Part shown: one piece after another, positions 26,420 through 35,995 of the stretch
Position numbering within the stretch: the stretch's first letter is position 1
Layout: each line of letters opens with the position of its first letter
Assembly: GCA_963846855.1 (NCBI GenBank)
Contig: CAWJXK010000007.1
Location: 186,001 to 250,000 of the forward strand
Direction of reading: 5' to 3'
Length of the DNA: 64,000 nt
Origin: CAIWHR01 sp963846855
GTDB taxonomy: Bacteria; Pseudomonadota; Gammaproteobacteria; Burkholderiales; Casimicrobiaceae
Made by a program: the position numbers and the translations under genes
The notes under the pieces: model-generated
Told to the model about the DNA's origin: nothing
What the model saw: the letters and a program-made list of their open reading frames with translations, nothing else
Databases searched by the model: none

Positions 26420-26626
26420 TTAGCTCTTGTGCTCGATCTGGCGCACCTTCGCGCCGCGCTGCGCAAGCGCGATCTCGAGCGCCGTCTCGAGGCGGATCAC
26501 CCGCTCGGTCAGGCCCTCGATCTTGGCCTGCTGCGCCTTCACCGACGCCGCCATCCGCTCCACCTTGTCGTTCATCTTGATGACGGTGGTCAGCGCATCC
26601 CACATCTTCTCGGCGACGCTCATCAT
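26420..26626 (-). CDS. Small coiled-coil protein
   Basis: This encodes 68 residues from the ATG at 26626. It is a single predicted coiled coil: heptad-like VAEKMWDALTTVIKMNDKVERM and KAQQAKIEGLTERVIRLETALEIAL. It overlaps the RHH gene's stop by four bases (ATGA), so the two are translationally coupled. The family is not recognised. Its stop codon touches palindromic element B. A partner or antitoxin-like role with the RHH protein is possible but unproven. Confidence 0.6.
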   Translation of the reverse strand: MMSVAEKMWDALTTVIKMNDKVERMAASVKAQQAKIEGLTERVIRLETALEIALAQRGAKVRQIEHKS

Positions 26627-26904
26627 GCCGCCTTGCGCTTGCCTTCCATGCGGGCGATCCGCCGGTTGGACGCCTCGACGAAGGCGAGCGCGTCGTCGAT
26701 CGCGGCCGCGGCCTGCGCGGTCGTCCTGACCATCTGCTCGATCATCGGCAGCAGCAGCCGCTCGTCCTCGTCCGGGCGGAAGGACGCCGCCGCGCGGCGC
26801 AGGAACTCGCCCATCGAGAGACCCGCGGCCTTGGCCATCCGCGCGATGTCTGTTTTCTCGCGCGGAGTCACCAGCACCGGGATGCGTTCGCTCGCCGTCG
26901 CCAT
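26623..26904 (-). CDS. Ribbon-helix-helix-like small protein
   Basis: This encodes 93 residues. RIPVLVTPREKTDIARMAKAAGLSMGEFLRRAA has the beta-strand/helix/helix pattern of Arc/MetJ-type or MobC-like ribbon-helix-helix proteins; an Ala-rich helix and a Lys/Arg tail follow. GGAGG stands before the ATG at 26904. A palindrome just upstream (26923-26941) could be its operator. It forms a two-gene unit with the coiled-coil gene. It is not clearly a toxin-antitoxin pair, since the second product resembles no toxin I know. Confidence 0.65.
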   Translation of the reverse strand: MATASERIPVLVTPREKTDIARMAKAAGLSMGEFLRRAAASFRPDEDERLLLPMIEQMVRTTAQAAAAIDDALAFVEASNRRIARMEGKRKAA

Positions 26905-26922
26905 TGCGCCTCCTTCATGGAC

Positions 26923-26941
26923 ATGTGCTGCACATGCACAT
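26923..26941. promoter_or_regulatory. Candidate operator of the RHH gene
   Basis: ATGTGC-T-GCACAT is a perfect 6-base inverted repeat, and a third GCACAT follows immediately at 26936-26941. It begins 19 bases upstream of the RHH start codon. Tandem 6-base half-sites are typical of ribbon-helix-helix repressors that control their own operons, so autoregulation is a reasonable guess. Confidence 0.45.
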
Positions 26942-26992
26942 CATAGCGCCGGGCCGGGCCGGCCGCAAGCGCGGCGGCGTGCCGGCCGGGGG

Positions 26993-27289
26993 CTACTTGA
27001 GCTCGAGGACGCTCTCGCCGGACACCGGGTCGGACAGGCCCAGCCCGCCGCCCAGGTCCTCCAGCGTGTCGCGAAACGAGTCGAGCAGCGCGACCATCTT
27101 GGGGCGCGCCGCGACCAGGCTGTCGAAGCGGTCCCACTCGCCGATGATGCAGTACGTGCGCTCGCCGGTCTTGACGAGCGAGCCGCGCTTGAAGCCGGCG
27201 AAATCCACCCGGGCGTTCCGGTGCGCATTGATGAAATCCTGGTCCCGTCCGGGCTTGACGCGAAATCGCACGACGTTGAATGCACTCAT
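26993..27289 (-). CDS. Small ABM-like (antibiotic biosynthesis monooxygenase fold) protein
   Basis: This encodes 98 residues: MSAFNVVRFRVKPGRDQDFINAH, then GERTYCIIGEWDRFDSLVAARPKM and a helix LLDSFRDTLEDLG. The pattern of an N-terminal strand, a helix and a central GEW strand resembles the dimeric alpha+beta barrel (ABM-type) fold. Specific activity is unknown. It lies 173 bases downstream of the thioredoxin-like gene on the same strand; that gap has no gene and a GC-rich stretch, so it may have its own promoter. Confidence 0.65.
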   Translation of the reverse strand: MSAFNVVRFRVKPGRDQDFINAHRNARVDFAGFKRGSLVKTGERTYCIIGEWDRFDSLVAARPKMVALLDSFRDTLEDLGGGLGLSDPVSGESVLELK

Positions 27290-27462
27290 GGTCGTCCGTC
27301 CATTCGGTGGTGGCGCATGGGCGCTCCCGAGGCGAAACGGTGCTGCGGGGCGTGGCGCCGGGGATCGTTTATACCCCCGCGGCGGAGTCGGCGCAAAGAT
27401 CCCGCTTCCCCCGGGGCCGCGTTTCGCCGACCCCGAGACGGAGGGCATTCGCCGCACGCCGC

Positions 27463-28477
27463 CTATTCCCAGAGGTCGACGGCGACCCCGCCGGCGCGCA
27501 GCCGGTCGGCGCGCGCCTGGAGGAAGCGCTGGAACGACGGCTCGCCGCGATAGGCGCCGCTGGCGACATAGTCGAGCGCCGAGGCGAGATGAAAGCCGCG
27601 CATGTACGCGTCGACCCGGAACACCTCGCGGCCGCCCGCGTCGAAGAGCACGAGCGTCGGGGTGTAGGCGACGCCGAGGTCGCGTGCCCACGCGTCGGCG
27701 CGGATCCTGCCTCCGCCGGGCGCGGTAAGCTCGGTGCGCGCGCCCAGAGCGAACCGGGCGACGTCGAAGCGCACGAGCTGCGCCTGCACGTCGGGCCTCC
27801 GCAATGCGTCGCGGTGCAATTCGTCGCAGGCGCTGCAGTCGGTCGTCTCGAAGAGGACCGCGAGCGGCTTGCCGCCGGGCCTGCGCGCAAGGTCGTACGG
27901 CGGACCGACGAACCAGGGCTCGTCGGCGAGCGTCGCGCTGCCGGGTTGCCGGGTCTTGCGCGCGAGATACGCCGCGAGCGTCTCGACCTTCTCCTGCCGG
28001 CCGCCGACGTAATCGAGCACCGCCTCGAAGCGATGCGGCGGCCAGTAGCCGTTGAGGCGCGCGACGAGAGCGCCCTTTTCGTCGAGGAATAGCAGCGTCG
28101 GCGTGAACTGCACGTCGAGCGCGCGCGCGAGCGCCTTCTCGCTCATCGTTCGCCCGTCGACCCAGGTCGTCTCGCGGTCGCCCCAGATGTTGAGCGCGAT
28201 CGCGACGAAGTGGCGGCGCGTCTTGTCCACGATCGCGCGCTGCGAGAAGTTCGTCACCATCAGCTGCCGGCAATACGGGCAGCCGTCCTGGCCGAAATAG
28301 ATCATCACCCGGCGGCCGTCCTTCGCCGCGTCGGCGACGTCCTCGCGGAAATCGAGGAACGTCTCGGTGAACCAGGACGGAATGTCGATCGCGTAGGGCG
28401 ATGCCTCCTGCGCACGCGCGAGCGTCGCGAGGCACAGCAGCGGTGAAGGCCGCCGCGAGGAGCCGTGGCCGCGTCAT
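27463..28477 (-). pseudogene. Exported protein with two thioredoxin-like domains, probably frameshifted
   Basis: The ATG at 28477 overlaps the hemerythrin stop (ATGA) and gives MTRPRLLAAAFTA, the start of a signal peptide; from about 28440 the sensible frame shifts to LLCLATLARAQEASPYAID and stays open to 27463. One extra or two missing bases would join them. The mature part has two thioredoxin-like domains: GQDGCPYCRQL (CxxC) near residue 65 and ETTDCSACDEL (CxxC) near 210, each followed by TPTLLFLD or TPTLVLFD. It resembles SoxW-like or DsbD-gamma-type periplasmic thiol proteins. It ends the apparent box-hemerythrin operon. Without the shift, translation could begin only at an internal GTG at 28308 and would lose the signal peptide. 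Confidence 0.65.
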
Positions 28478-29023
28478 CGCTTCAATTCGGGCTCGAAGGA
28501 GACGCCGCGGCGATCCGCCATTTCGCGGCCGATCGCGGTCAGCGCCGCCGGATCGAGCGTTCGCCGGGCGAGCGGAATCAGCAGGTCGTCCTCGCGCGAG
28601 ATGTGCGCGGCATAGACGGCGGTGACCGCGACGACCTCCGCCGCGGACAGCACGGCGCCGGCCCCGGCCGCAATTTCCGAGAGCGGAAGGCGCAGGCGGC
28701 TCCAGCCATCCGTGAGCGCGGCATGCTCGCCGTGCAGCGTCTCCGAGTAGGCCGTCGATGCCCCCCGGACGCAATGCGAGAAGCCGCGGGAAGAGGCTCT
28801 GCTCCTCGTCGGCGTGGTGGTTGGGCGCCGCATTGTCGAAGTACTTCAGGATCGCCCGGGCGGCGGCGCGCGCGTCATCGTCGCTGCCATGCTCAGGAAG
28901 ATGGGCCTGCAGCCGCGCGAGGGTCGCGAGCTGCCCCTCGATGCGGCGGTGGCACGCGGAGATCATGCCGAGCGGGTCGTCGAAGCTCGGCGCCGGCGCG
29001 GCGGAGGGAAGTCCGGAATTCAT
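28474..29023 (-). pseudogene. Hemerythrin-like protein, frameshifted
   Basis: Two frames complement each other. The first (ATG at 29023 or 29038) gives DPLGMISACHRRIEGQLATLARL and NHHADEEQSLFPRLLALRPGG; the second gives YSETLHGEHAAL, then VYAAHISREDDLLIPLARRTL to the stop at 28474. Together they hold the His and HxxxE/D ligand pattern of a hemerythrin four-helix bundle (HHADEE, HGEH, HISRED). The break lies at a run of six C (plus strand, 28761-28766); five would restore the frame, so an indel in the homopolymer, real or from sequencing, explains it. It sits between another hemerythrin gene and the thioredoxin-like gene. Confidence 0.72.
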
Positions 29024-29108
29024 CTCGGCATTCTGCACCGGAATTTCCGATCGATCGTGGAGCGGGTCAGCGGCAGAGGCATGATCGGGGGGCTGCGCAC
29101 CGAAGGCA

Positions 29109-29705
29109 TCAACGCGATCGGACGGGGGGCACGACGCCTGCGGCGCGCGCGGAATGGTCGGCGAGGCTCAGAATCCGGCGATACAGGCTCTCGGCCTCGT
29201 CTTTCGGCCGGATGCCTTCGAGCGGGTTGTCGTTGGCCTGGAACGCCGCGTTCACGCGGTCCCAGTCCTCCGCGGTGAGATGCGACGCCGCGAGCGGCAG
29301 CAGCCGGTCCTCCTCCCGCTGCATGTGGCGCCAGTGGAAATCCGAATATTCGTCGACGGCCGTCGCGAACGGGGCGAGGGCGAGGGGATCGCCGTTGCTG
29401 AATCGCGCGAACATCGTCCGCAGCGCTTCGATGAGACTCGCGCCGAGCGCGTGCTCGGCATCGAGCACGTCAACCAACGCCTGCGCCTCGGGGCAGCGTG
29501 CGACGACCGCGGGAAACAGCGTGCCGCTCTCCTTCGGATGGTGCAGGCGCTCCGGAAACTGTTCCACGTAGCGCAAGAGGGCGTCGAGCAGACGCACGTC
29601 CGGCGCGCTGCCCTCGCCGATCCGGCGAATCGCGGCCTGCAGTCCATAGAGCACCGAGGCGATCGCGAGATGCTCGTCGCGGATGATTCGGATCGCGGCG
29701 GTCAT
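29109..29705 (-). CDS. Hemerythrin-domain protein
   Basis: This encodes 198 residues. IRDEHLAIASVLYGLQ at the N-terminus, HHPKESGTLFPAV near residues 55-68, LDAEHALG and HWRHMQREEDRLLPLA supply the His and Glu/Asp ligands expected for a diiron (or heme-free oxygen-binding) hemerythrin. Such proteins bind or sense O2 or store iron; the specific role is unknown. It begins 30 bases after boxA on the same strand, so it is probably cotranscribed with the benzoyl-CoA epoxidase genes, which use O2. Confidence 0.85.
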   Translation of the reverse strand: MTAAIRIIRDEHLAIASVLYGLQAAIRRIGEGSAPDVRLLDALLRYVEQFPERLHHPKESGTLFPAVVARCPEAQALVDVLDAEHALGASLIEALRTMFARFSNGDPLALAPFATAVDEYSDFHWRHMQREEDRLLPLAASHLTAEDWDRVNAAFQANDNPLEGIRPKDEAESLYRRILSLADHSARAAGVVPPVRSR

Positions 29706-29735
29706 GGGTGGGGCGCTCGGCGGCGGGCCGTCGCG

Positions 29736-30965
29736 TCAGTAGGTCTCGACGTGGTAGCGGCCCGCGGCGCGCAGCGTGGGCAGCACGGCGTCCCAGTCGG
29801 CGCCAGCGCTCTTGCACGCGTCGCGGAACGCCTGGTCCACGCCGTCCTCCATGCCCTTGAGTCCGCAGATGTAGACATAGCTGTTGTCGTCGGCGAGCAG
29901 CCGGGCGACGTCCGCGCCGCGCTCGCGGATCTTGTCCTGCACGTAGGTCTTCGGCTGGCCGGCGACGCGCGAGAACGCGAAATTGATGTCGATGAACTCC
30001 TTCGGCAGCTTCTGCAGCGGACCGAAGTAGGGCAGCTCGACCTCGGAGCGCGCGCCGAAGAACAGCATCAGCTCGCCGCCCTCCTTCAGCGCGATGCGCC
30101 GGCGCCGGCGCTCGGTCATCGCGCGCATCGGCGCGGAACCGGTTCCGGTGCAGACCATCAGGATGCTCGACCCCGGATGATTGGGCATCAGGAAGGACGT
30201 GCCATAGGGTCCCACGACCCTCACCTCCTGGCCCTTCGCGAGATCGCACAGGAAGTTCGATGCGACGCCGCGAACCGGTTTGCCGCCGTGGTCCTCGGTG
30301 ACGCGCTTCACCGTCAGCGACAGATTGTTGTATTTCGGGCGCTCGCCCTCGCGCGGGCTCGCGACAGAGTAGAGCCGCACGTGATGCGGCCGGCCGTTCG
30401 CGTCGACGCCCGGCGGGAGGATGCCGATCGTCTGGCCCTCGAGCACGGGGAACGCGGTGCCGCCGAAATCGAGGACGATGTGGCGGATGTCGCAGCTCGC
30501 GCCCTCGCTCGTCAGCGGATGATTGCCGGCGACCGTCGCGATCGCGGGCTTCTCCGGCGCATAGACGTTGACGTAGGGATGCGCGGCCGACCAGGGCGGC
30601 GGCGCGTCGCCACCCTGTCCTGCGGACGCGGCCGACGTGATCCGCGCGACATCGGTCGGCATGGCGTCCCCGGCGCCCGTTTCCAGCGCGACCTGCGCGG
30701 GCAGGACGTCCCAGAGGAGCTGCTCGGCGATCGTATAGGGCTTCGCCTTGTCGACCTGGCGCCAGTTGTCGATCGCGCCGGTCGGGCACGGCGAGATGCA
30801 CTCGTTGCAGTAGTTGCACTTCGCCGCGTCGACGACGTAGTTGCGCGAGTCGTGTGTCACCGCGTCGACCGGGCAGGACTCCTCGCACGTGTTGCAGCGA
30901 ATGCAGATCTCGGGGTCGATGAGATGCTGGCGCAGCACCTCGACCGTCGACCCGGTTCCGCTCAT
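29736..30965 (-). CDS. boxA: Benzoyl-CoA 2,3-epoxidase reductase component BoxA
   Basis: This encodes 409 residues. BoxA passes electrons from NADPH through flavin and iron-sulfur clusters to BoxB in the aerobic hybrid pathway. Two [4Fe-4S] motifs open the protein (CIRCNTCEESCPVDAV near 18-33, CNYCNECISPCPTGAI near 50-65), followed by a ferredoxin-NADP reductase module with the FAD region RLYSVASPREGE, the NADP-binding TGTGSAPMRAM and the C-terminal YICGLKGMEDGV. It lies 22 bases after boxB. Length and domain order match the family. Confidence 0.95.
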   Translation of the reverse strand: MSGTGSTVEVLRQHLIDPEICIRCNTCEESCPVDAVTHDSRNYVVDAAKCNYCNECISPCPTGAIDNWRQVDKAKPYTIAEQLLWDVLPAQVALETGAGDAMPTDVARITSAASAGQGGDAPPPWSAAHPYVNVYAPEKPAIATVAGNHPLTSEGASCDIRHIVLDFGGTAFPVLEGQTIGILPPGVDANGRPHHVRLYSVASPREGERPKYNNLSLTVKRVTEDHGGKPVRGVASNFLCDLAKGQEVRVVGPYGTSFLMPNHPGSSILMVCTGTGSAPMRAMTERRRRRIALKEGGELMLFFGARSEVELPYFGPLQKLPKEFIDINFAFSRVAGQPKTYVQDKIRERGADVARLLADDNSYVYICGLKGMEDGVDQAFRDACKSAGADWDAVLPTLRAAGRYHVETY

Positions 30966-30987
30966 CGCCGTTTCCTTTGCGTGTGCA

Positions 30988-32412
30988 TCAGTTGAATCGC
31001 ACGTACTCGAATTCCACCGGCTGGTTGTTGATGCCGCGCGCGGGCGGCGCGATCCAGTTGGCGAACTTGCCAGGCTCGGCGACGCGGCCCATCAGCGACG
31101 CGACGAATGCGCGGTCCGTTTCCGACGGCAGCCACTGCAGGTGGCGGTGCGTCCAGTCGGCCTCGGACACGACGTGCCCTTCGGGATCGACGCGCACCGC
31201 CGACAGCGGCCCGATGCGCCGGTTGAACGCCTTGTGCGGTGCTTTCAGCCGGACGCTGATGCCGGACTTCTCGATGATCTTGTTCCAGCGCTCGATGCCG
31301 GCGACGGCGTCCTTGACGTAGTCGTCGCGCAGCTTTTCGTTGAGCGCGTTGAGCGCAGGCGCCTGCACCGCGGCGAGCTGGCCGTCGCGCACCTCGAGCA
31401 CCGGATAGGTCGCGCCCGTCAACAAATGGTCGTCGTCGATTTTGGTCTCGTCGAAGCGGCCCTTCAGGCCGGTCGAATAGAAGGTCGCCGCATTGGAGGA
31501 CACGTCGGCGCCGAAGAGATCCATCGTCACGCTGAAGTGGAAGTTGAGATAGCGCTGGATCGTCGGCAGGTCGATCAGCCCCATCGCGCGGAGCTGCGCC
31601 GGATCGTCGACCTTGTCCCTCGCCATCGCCTCGCAGGTGCGCTGAATTATGCGACCGACGCCCGACTCGCCGACGAACATATGGTGCGCTTCCTCGGTCA
31701 GCATGAATCGCGTCGTACGCGCGAGCGGGTCGAACCCCGACTCTGCGAGCGAGCAGAGCTGGTACTTGCCGTCGCGGTCCGTGAAATAGGTGAACATGAA
31801 GAATGCGAGCCAGTCAGGCGTCTTTTCGTTGAACGCGCCCAGGATCCGCGGATTGTCGGCGTCGCCCGAGCGGCGCTCGAGCAGCGCCTCGGCTTCCTCG
31901 CGGCCGTCGCGGCCGAAGTACGCGTGCAGCAGGTACACCATCGCCCACAGGTGGCGGCCTTCCTCGACGTTGACCTGGAACAGGTTGCGCAGGTCGTAGA
32001 GCGAAGGGCAGGTGAGGCCGAGATGCCGCTGCTGCTCGACCGACGCGGGCTCGGTGTCGCCCTGCGTCACGATCAGCCGGCGCAGGTTCGAGCGGTACTC
32101 GCCCGGCACTTCCTGCCACGCGGGCTCGCCCTTGTGCGCGCCGAAGTTGACCTTGCGGTCCGCTTCGGTGGGCGTGAGAAAGATGCCCCAGCGGTAGTCG
32201 GGCATCTTCACGTGGTCGAAATGCGCCCAGCCCTTGGGCTCGACGCTGATCGCGGTGCGCAGGTACACGTCGGTCGACGCCGTGCCTTCCGGCCCCATGT
32301 CGGCCCACCAGTTCAGGAACTCGGGCTGCCAGTGCTCGAGTGCACGCTGCAGCGTCTTGTTACTCGCGAGATCCACGTTGTTCGGGATCTTCTCGCTGTA
32401 GTCGATGCTCAT
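30988..32412 (-). CDS. boxB: Benzoyl-CoA 2,3-epoxidase oxygenase component BoxB
   Basis: This encodes 474 residues. BoxB is the diiron oxygenase that epoxidises benzoyl-CoA. The carboxylate-bridged site is visible in NVEEGRHLWAMVYLL (ExxH, near residue 149) and LTEEAHHMFVGESGV (ExxH, near 239). The N-terminus (MSIDYSEKIPNNVDLASNKTL) and overall sequence are typical of BoxB. A GGGAGC ribosome site precedes the ATG. It lies in boxC-boxB-boxA order, but a 130-base gap with a repeat separates it from boxC. Confidence 0.97.
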   Translation of the reverse strand: MSIDYSEKIPNNVDLASNKTLQRALEHWQPEFLNWWADMGPEGTASTDVYLRTAISVEPKGWAHFDHVKMPDYRWGIFLTPTEADRKVNFGAHKGEPAWQEVPGEYRSNLRRLIVTQGDTEPASVEQQRHLGLTCPSLYDLRNLFQVNVEEGRHLWAMVYLLHAYFGRDGREEAEALLERRSGDADNPRILGAFNEKTPDWLAFFMFTYFTDRDGKYQLCSLAESGFDPLARTTRFMLTEEAHHMFVGESGVGRIIQRTCEAMARDKVDDPAQLRAMGLIDLPTIQRYLNFHFSVTMDLFGADVSSNAATFYSTGLKGRFDETKIDDDHLLTGATYPVLEVRDGQLAAVQAPALNALNEKLRDDYVKDAVAGIERWNKIIEKSGISVRLKAPHKAFNRRIGPLSAVRVDPEGHVVSEADWTHRHLQWLPSETDRAFVASLMGRVAEPGKFANWIAPPARGINNQPVEFEYVRFN

Positions 32413-32433
32413 TCCAAGCTCCCATTGATGGTG

Positions 32434-32513
32434 CCGTCATTCCCGCGGAGGCGGGAATCCAGCGTCGTTAGTGGAAAGTCACCGGATCCCCGCCGTCGCG
32501 GGGACGACGGTGA
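32434..32513. repeat. dRS3-like inverted repeat pair between boxC and boxB
   Basis: ATTCCCGC-GGAG-GCGGGAAT (32439-32458) and CCCCGC-CGTC-GCGGGG (32488-32503) are two short perfect hairpins arranged as in the widespread ATTCCCGCG...CGGGAAT repeat of beta- and gammaproteobacteria (related in form to neisserial dRS3). The second is followed by GACGACGG. The element sits in the boxC-boxB spacer and could influence mRNA stability or termination there. Confidence 0.6.
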
Positions 32514-32542
32514 GAGGCAACGCACGCTTGCAGCGCCAATGC

Positions 32543-34240
<1,698 letters not shown>

Positions 34241-34269
34241 GGAAATCTCCTCAGTATTCGCGGATTGCG

Positions 34270-35166
34270 TCAGGCGGCGAGCGCCTGGCGCAGCTTGGCA
34301 AGGCTTTGCGCGGGCGGCTCGCCCGACGTGTCGATCGTCGCGTCGGCCTTCCGGTAGAGGGGCGCGCGCGCCTCGAGAATGCGGGTCAGGTCTTCCATCG
34401 CCTCGGCGTTGTCCTGCATGGGACGAAGATCTCCCTGTGCAACGACGCGTGCCATATGCTCGTCGGGCGACGCTTTGACCCAGACGGCGTAGCAACTGAG
34501 CAGCAGCAGGTTGTAGGTCTCGGGCTCGGACACAACGCCGCCGCCGACCGACATCACCATCTCGCGGTGCGTCTCGATCATCCGCTCGAGGCAGCGGCGC
34601 TCGATGCGCCGGTAGCCGGCCTGGCCGTAGAGCAGGAATACCTCGGACAGGCTGATCCCGGCCTCGCGCTCGATCTCGCGGTCGAGCTCGATGAACGGGC
34701 AATGGAGCTCGGCCGCGAGGGCCTCGCCGAGCGTCGTCTTGCCGGCACCGCGCAGTCCCACCAGCGCGACGCGCTTGCGTCGCAGCGCCTCGTCGTGGCC
34801 GAAGTCGCGCATCAGACGGAACACGACGTCCTCGAGGCGATGCTCCGGCAGACGCTCGAGAAAGCGGCGGATGAGCCGATGCTCGACCGAGCTCTCGCGA
34901 TGGTCGAGCAGCTCGGTGAGCGGCATGCCGAGAGCGCGCGCGACGCTGCGCAGAAGGAGAACCGAGGCGTTGCCCTCGCCGGCTTCGAGCTGCGCCAGGT
35001 AGCGCTCGGACACGCCGGACTGCTGCGACAGGATCTTGCGCGCGAGGCCGCGCCGTTCGCGCGCCTCCCGCACCTGCCGGCCCATCTCGGCCAGGAATTC
35101 GGCGTCGGCACGGATTTCCGTGGGGCTTTCGGTGGTGCTCGTTGCTGGGTCGACGGCGGAGGACAT
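34270..35166 (-). CDS. boxR: BoxR/BzdR-family regulator
   Basis: This encodes 298 residues. An XRE helix-turn-helix (about residues 25-85: LAEMGRQVREARERRGLARKILSQQSGVSERYLAQLE) is joined to a shikimate-kinase-like domain with P-loop LVGLRGAGKTTLG near residue 137. This architecture defines BzdR/BoxR, benzoyl-CoA-responsive repressors that control anaerobic (bzd) and aerobic (box) benzoate genes in Aromatoleum. Here it lies immediately upstream of boxC (30 bases) and divergent from the DUF4863-bclA side, so it probably controls both. No second paralogue is in the window. Confidence 0.94.
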   Translation of the reverse strand: MSSAVDPATSTTESPTEIRADAEFLAEMGRQVREARERRGLARKILSQQSGVSERYLAQLEAGEGNASVLLLRSVARALGMPLTELLDHRESSVEHRLIRRFLERLPEHRLEDVVFRLMRDFGHDEALRRKRVALVGLRGAGKTTLGEALAAELHCPFIELDREIEREAGISLSEVFLLYGQAGYRRIERRCLERMIETHREMVMSVGGGVVSEPETYNLLLLSCYAVWVKASPDEHMARVVAQGDLRPMQDNAEAMEDLTRILEARAPLYRKADATIDTSGEPPAQSLAKLRQALAA

Positions 35167-35453
35167 GGATCGCTCGGATTCCGAAGGCGCAATCGCGGTG
35201 TCAGGAAATATAATGCATGATCTCTCAGTGTGTCAAGCACTTTAGATCGGCCCTGGTTTTGAGTCGGCCCGGACGTTGGCACTCGGGAAAGGAACGCCGG
35301 GCGGGCGTTTGCCGCGCGCGCTGGCAATGCCGATGACATGCTTTATTATGCTTGACCGCCGGATCGACATGACATAAAGTGCATGGCCAAGCTGTTCGGC
35401 GCGTCAGAACCACGCCGGAGAACGCAGCGACCACACTGACTCGCATCGCCAAG
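35167..35453. promoter_or_regulatory. Divergent boxR/bclA control region with four TGCWTGRY-like motifs
   Basis: Four similar AT-flanked motifs stand in this 287-base spacer: ATAATGCATGATC (35210-35222), TAAAGTGCTTGACA on the minus strand (35231-35244), ATTATGCTTGACC (35345-35357) and ATAAAGTGCATGGCC (35374-35388). The TGCA/TGCT centres fit the TGCA-containing repeats reported for BzdR-type operators. The second and fourth face each other as an inverted pair, and two ATGCTT units are exactly 10 bases apart (35338 and 35348). Binding by BoxR is inference. Confidence 0.55.
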
Positions 35454-35921
35454 ATGACCCAGGAACAATTCACAGCCCTGATGACGACGATCACCGGCCG
35501 CATCGCGGGACGCTCGCTCGATGCCGCGCTCGAAGCTGATCTCAACGCACGCTTCCCCGCGGGCGGCGAGGTGTTCCGCGCGATTCAGGACGCCTGCCTG
35601 GCCGGCATCAAGGCGGGGTGGATGTGCGGCCGCGAGCACGCCGGCATCAAGTACGGGCGCGTCGTGAAGCCGGGTCCCGCGACCGATGGATTCTCGGTGG
35701 ACGTCGTCGAAATGAACGAGATTGCCGGCGGGCATCACCGCCATCCGAACGGCGAGATCGATCTCATCATGCCGGTCGGGGGCGCGGCACGGTTCGACGG
35801 CCGCGGTGCAGGTTGGCTAGTATACGAACCGGGAACCGCGCACGTGCCGACCGTCGCCGGCGGCAAGGCGCTGGTGCTCTACCTGTTGCCGCAAGGCGCG
35901 ATCGAATTCACCAAGGCGTGA
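35454..35921 (+). CDS. DUF4863-family protein of the box locus
   Basis: This encodes 155 residues from the ATG at 35454. The GSEVFRAIQ-like N-terminal helix region is followed by a cupin-like stretch: IKYGRVVKPGPATDGFSVDVVEMNEIAGGHHRHPNGEIDLIMPV, with HxH and E as plausible metal ligands, then VYEPGTAHVPTVAGGKALVLYLLP. DUF4863 genes occur in many box clusters next to the CoA ligase; function unknown. The cupin reading is my inference from the GHHRHPNGEID motif. It is 74 bases upstream of bclA. Confidence 0.75.
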   Translation: MTQEQFTALMTTITGRIAGRSLDAALEADLNARFPAGGEVFRAIQDACLAGIKAGWMCGREHAGIKYGRVVKPGPATDGFSVDVVEMNEIAGGHHRHPNGEIDLIMPVGGAARFDGRGAGWLVYEPGTAHVPTVAGGKALVLYLLPQGAIEFTKA

Positions 35922-35995
35922 CCGGCCGCATGTGACCGCGGATTCCGTTGCACAGCACGCCGCGCGCGGGCGCCGGGCCGAAGGAGGGGAGAACG

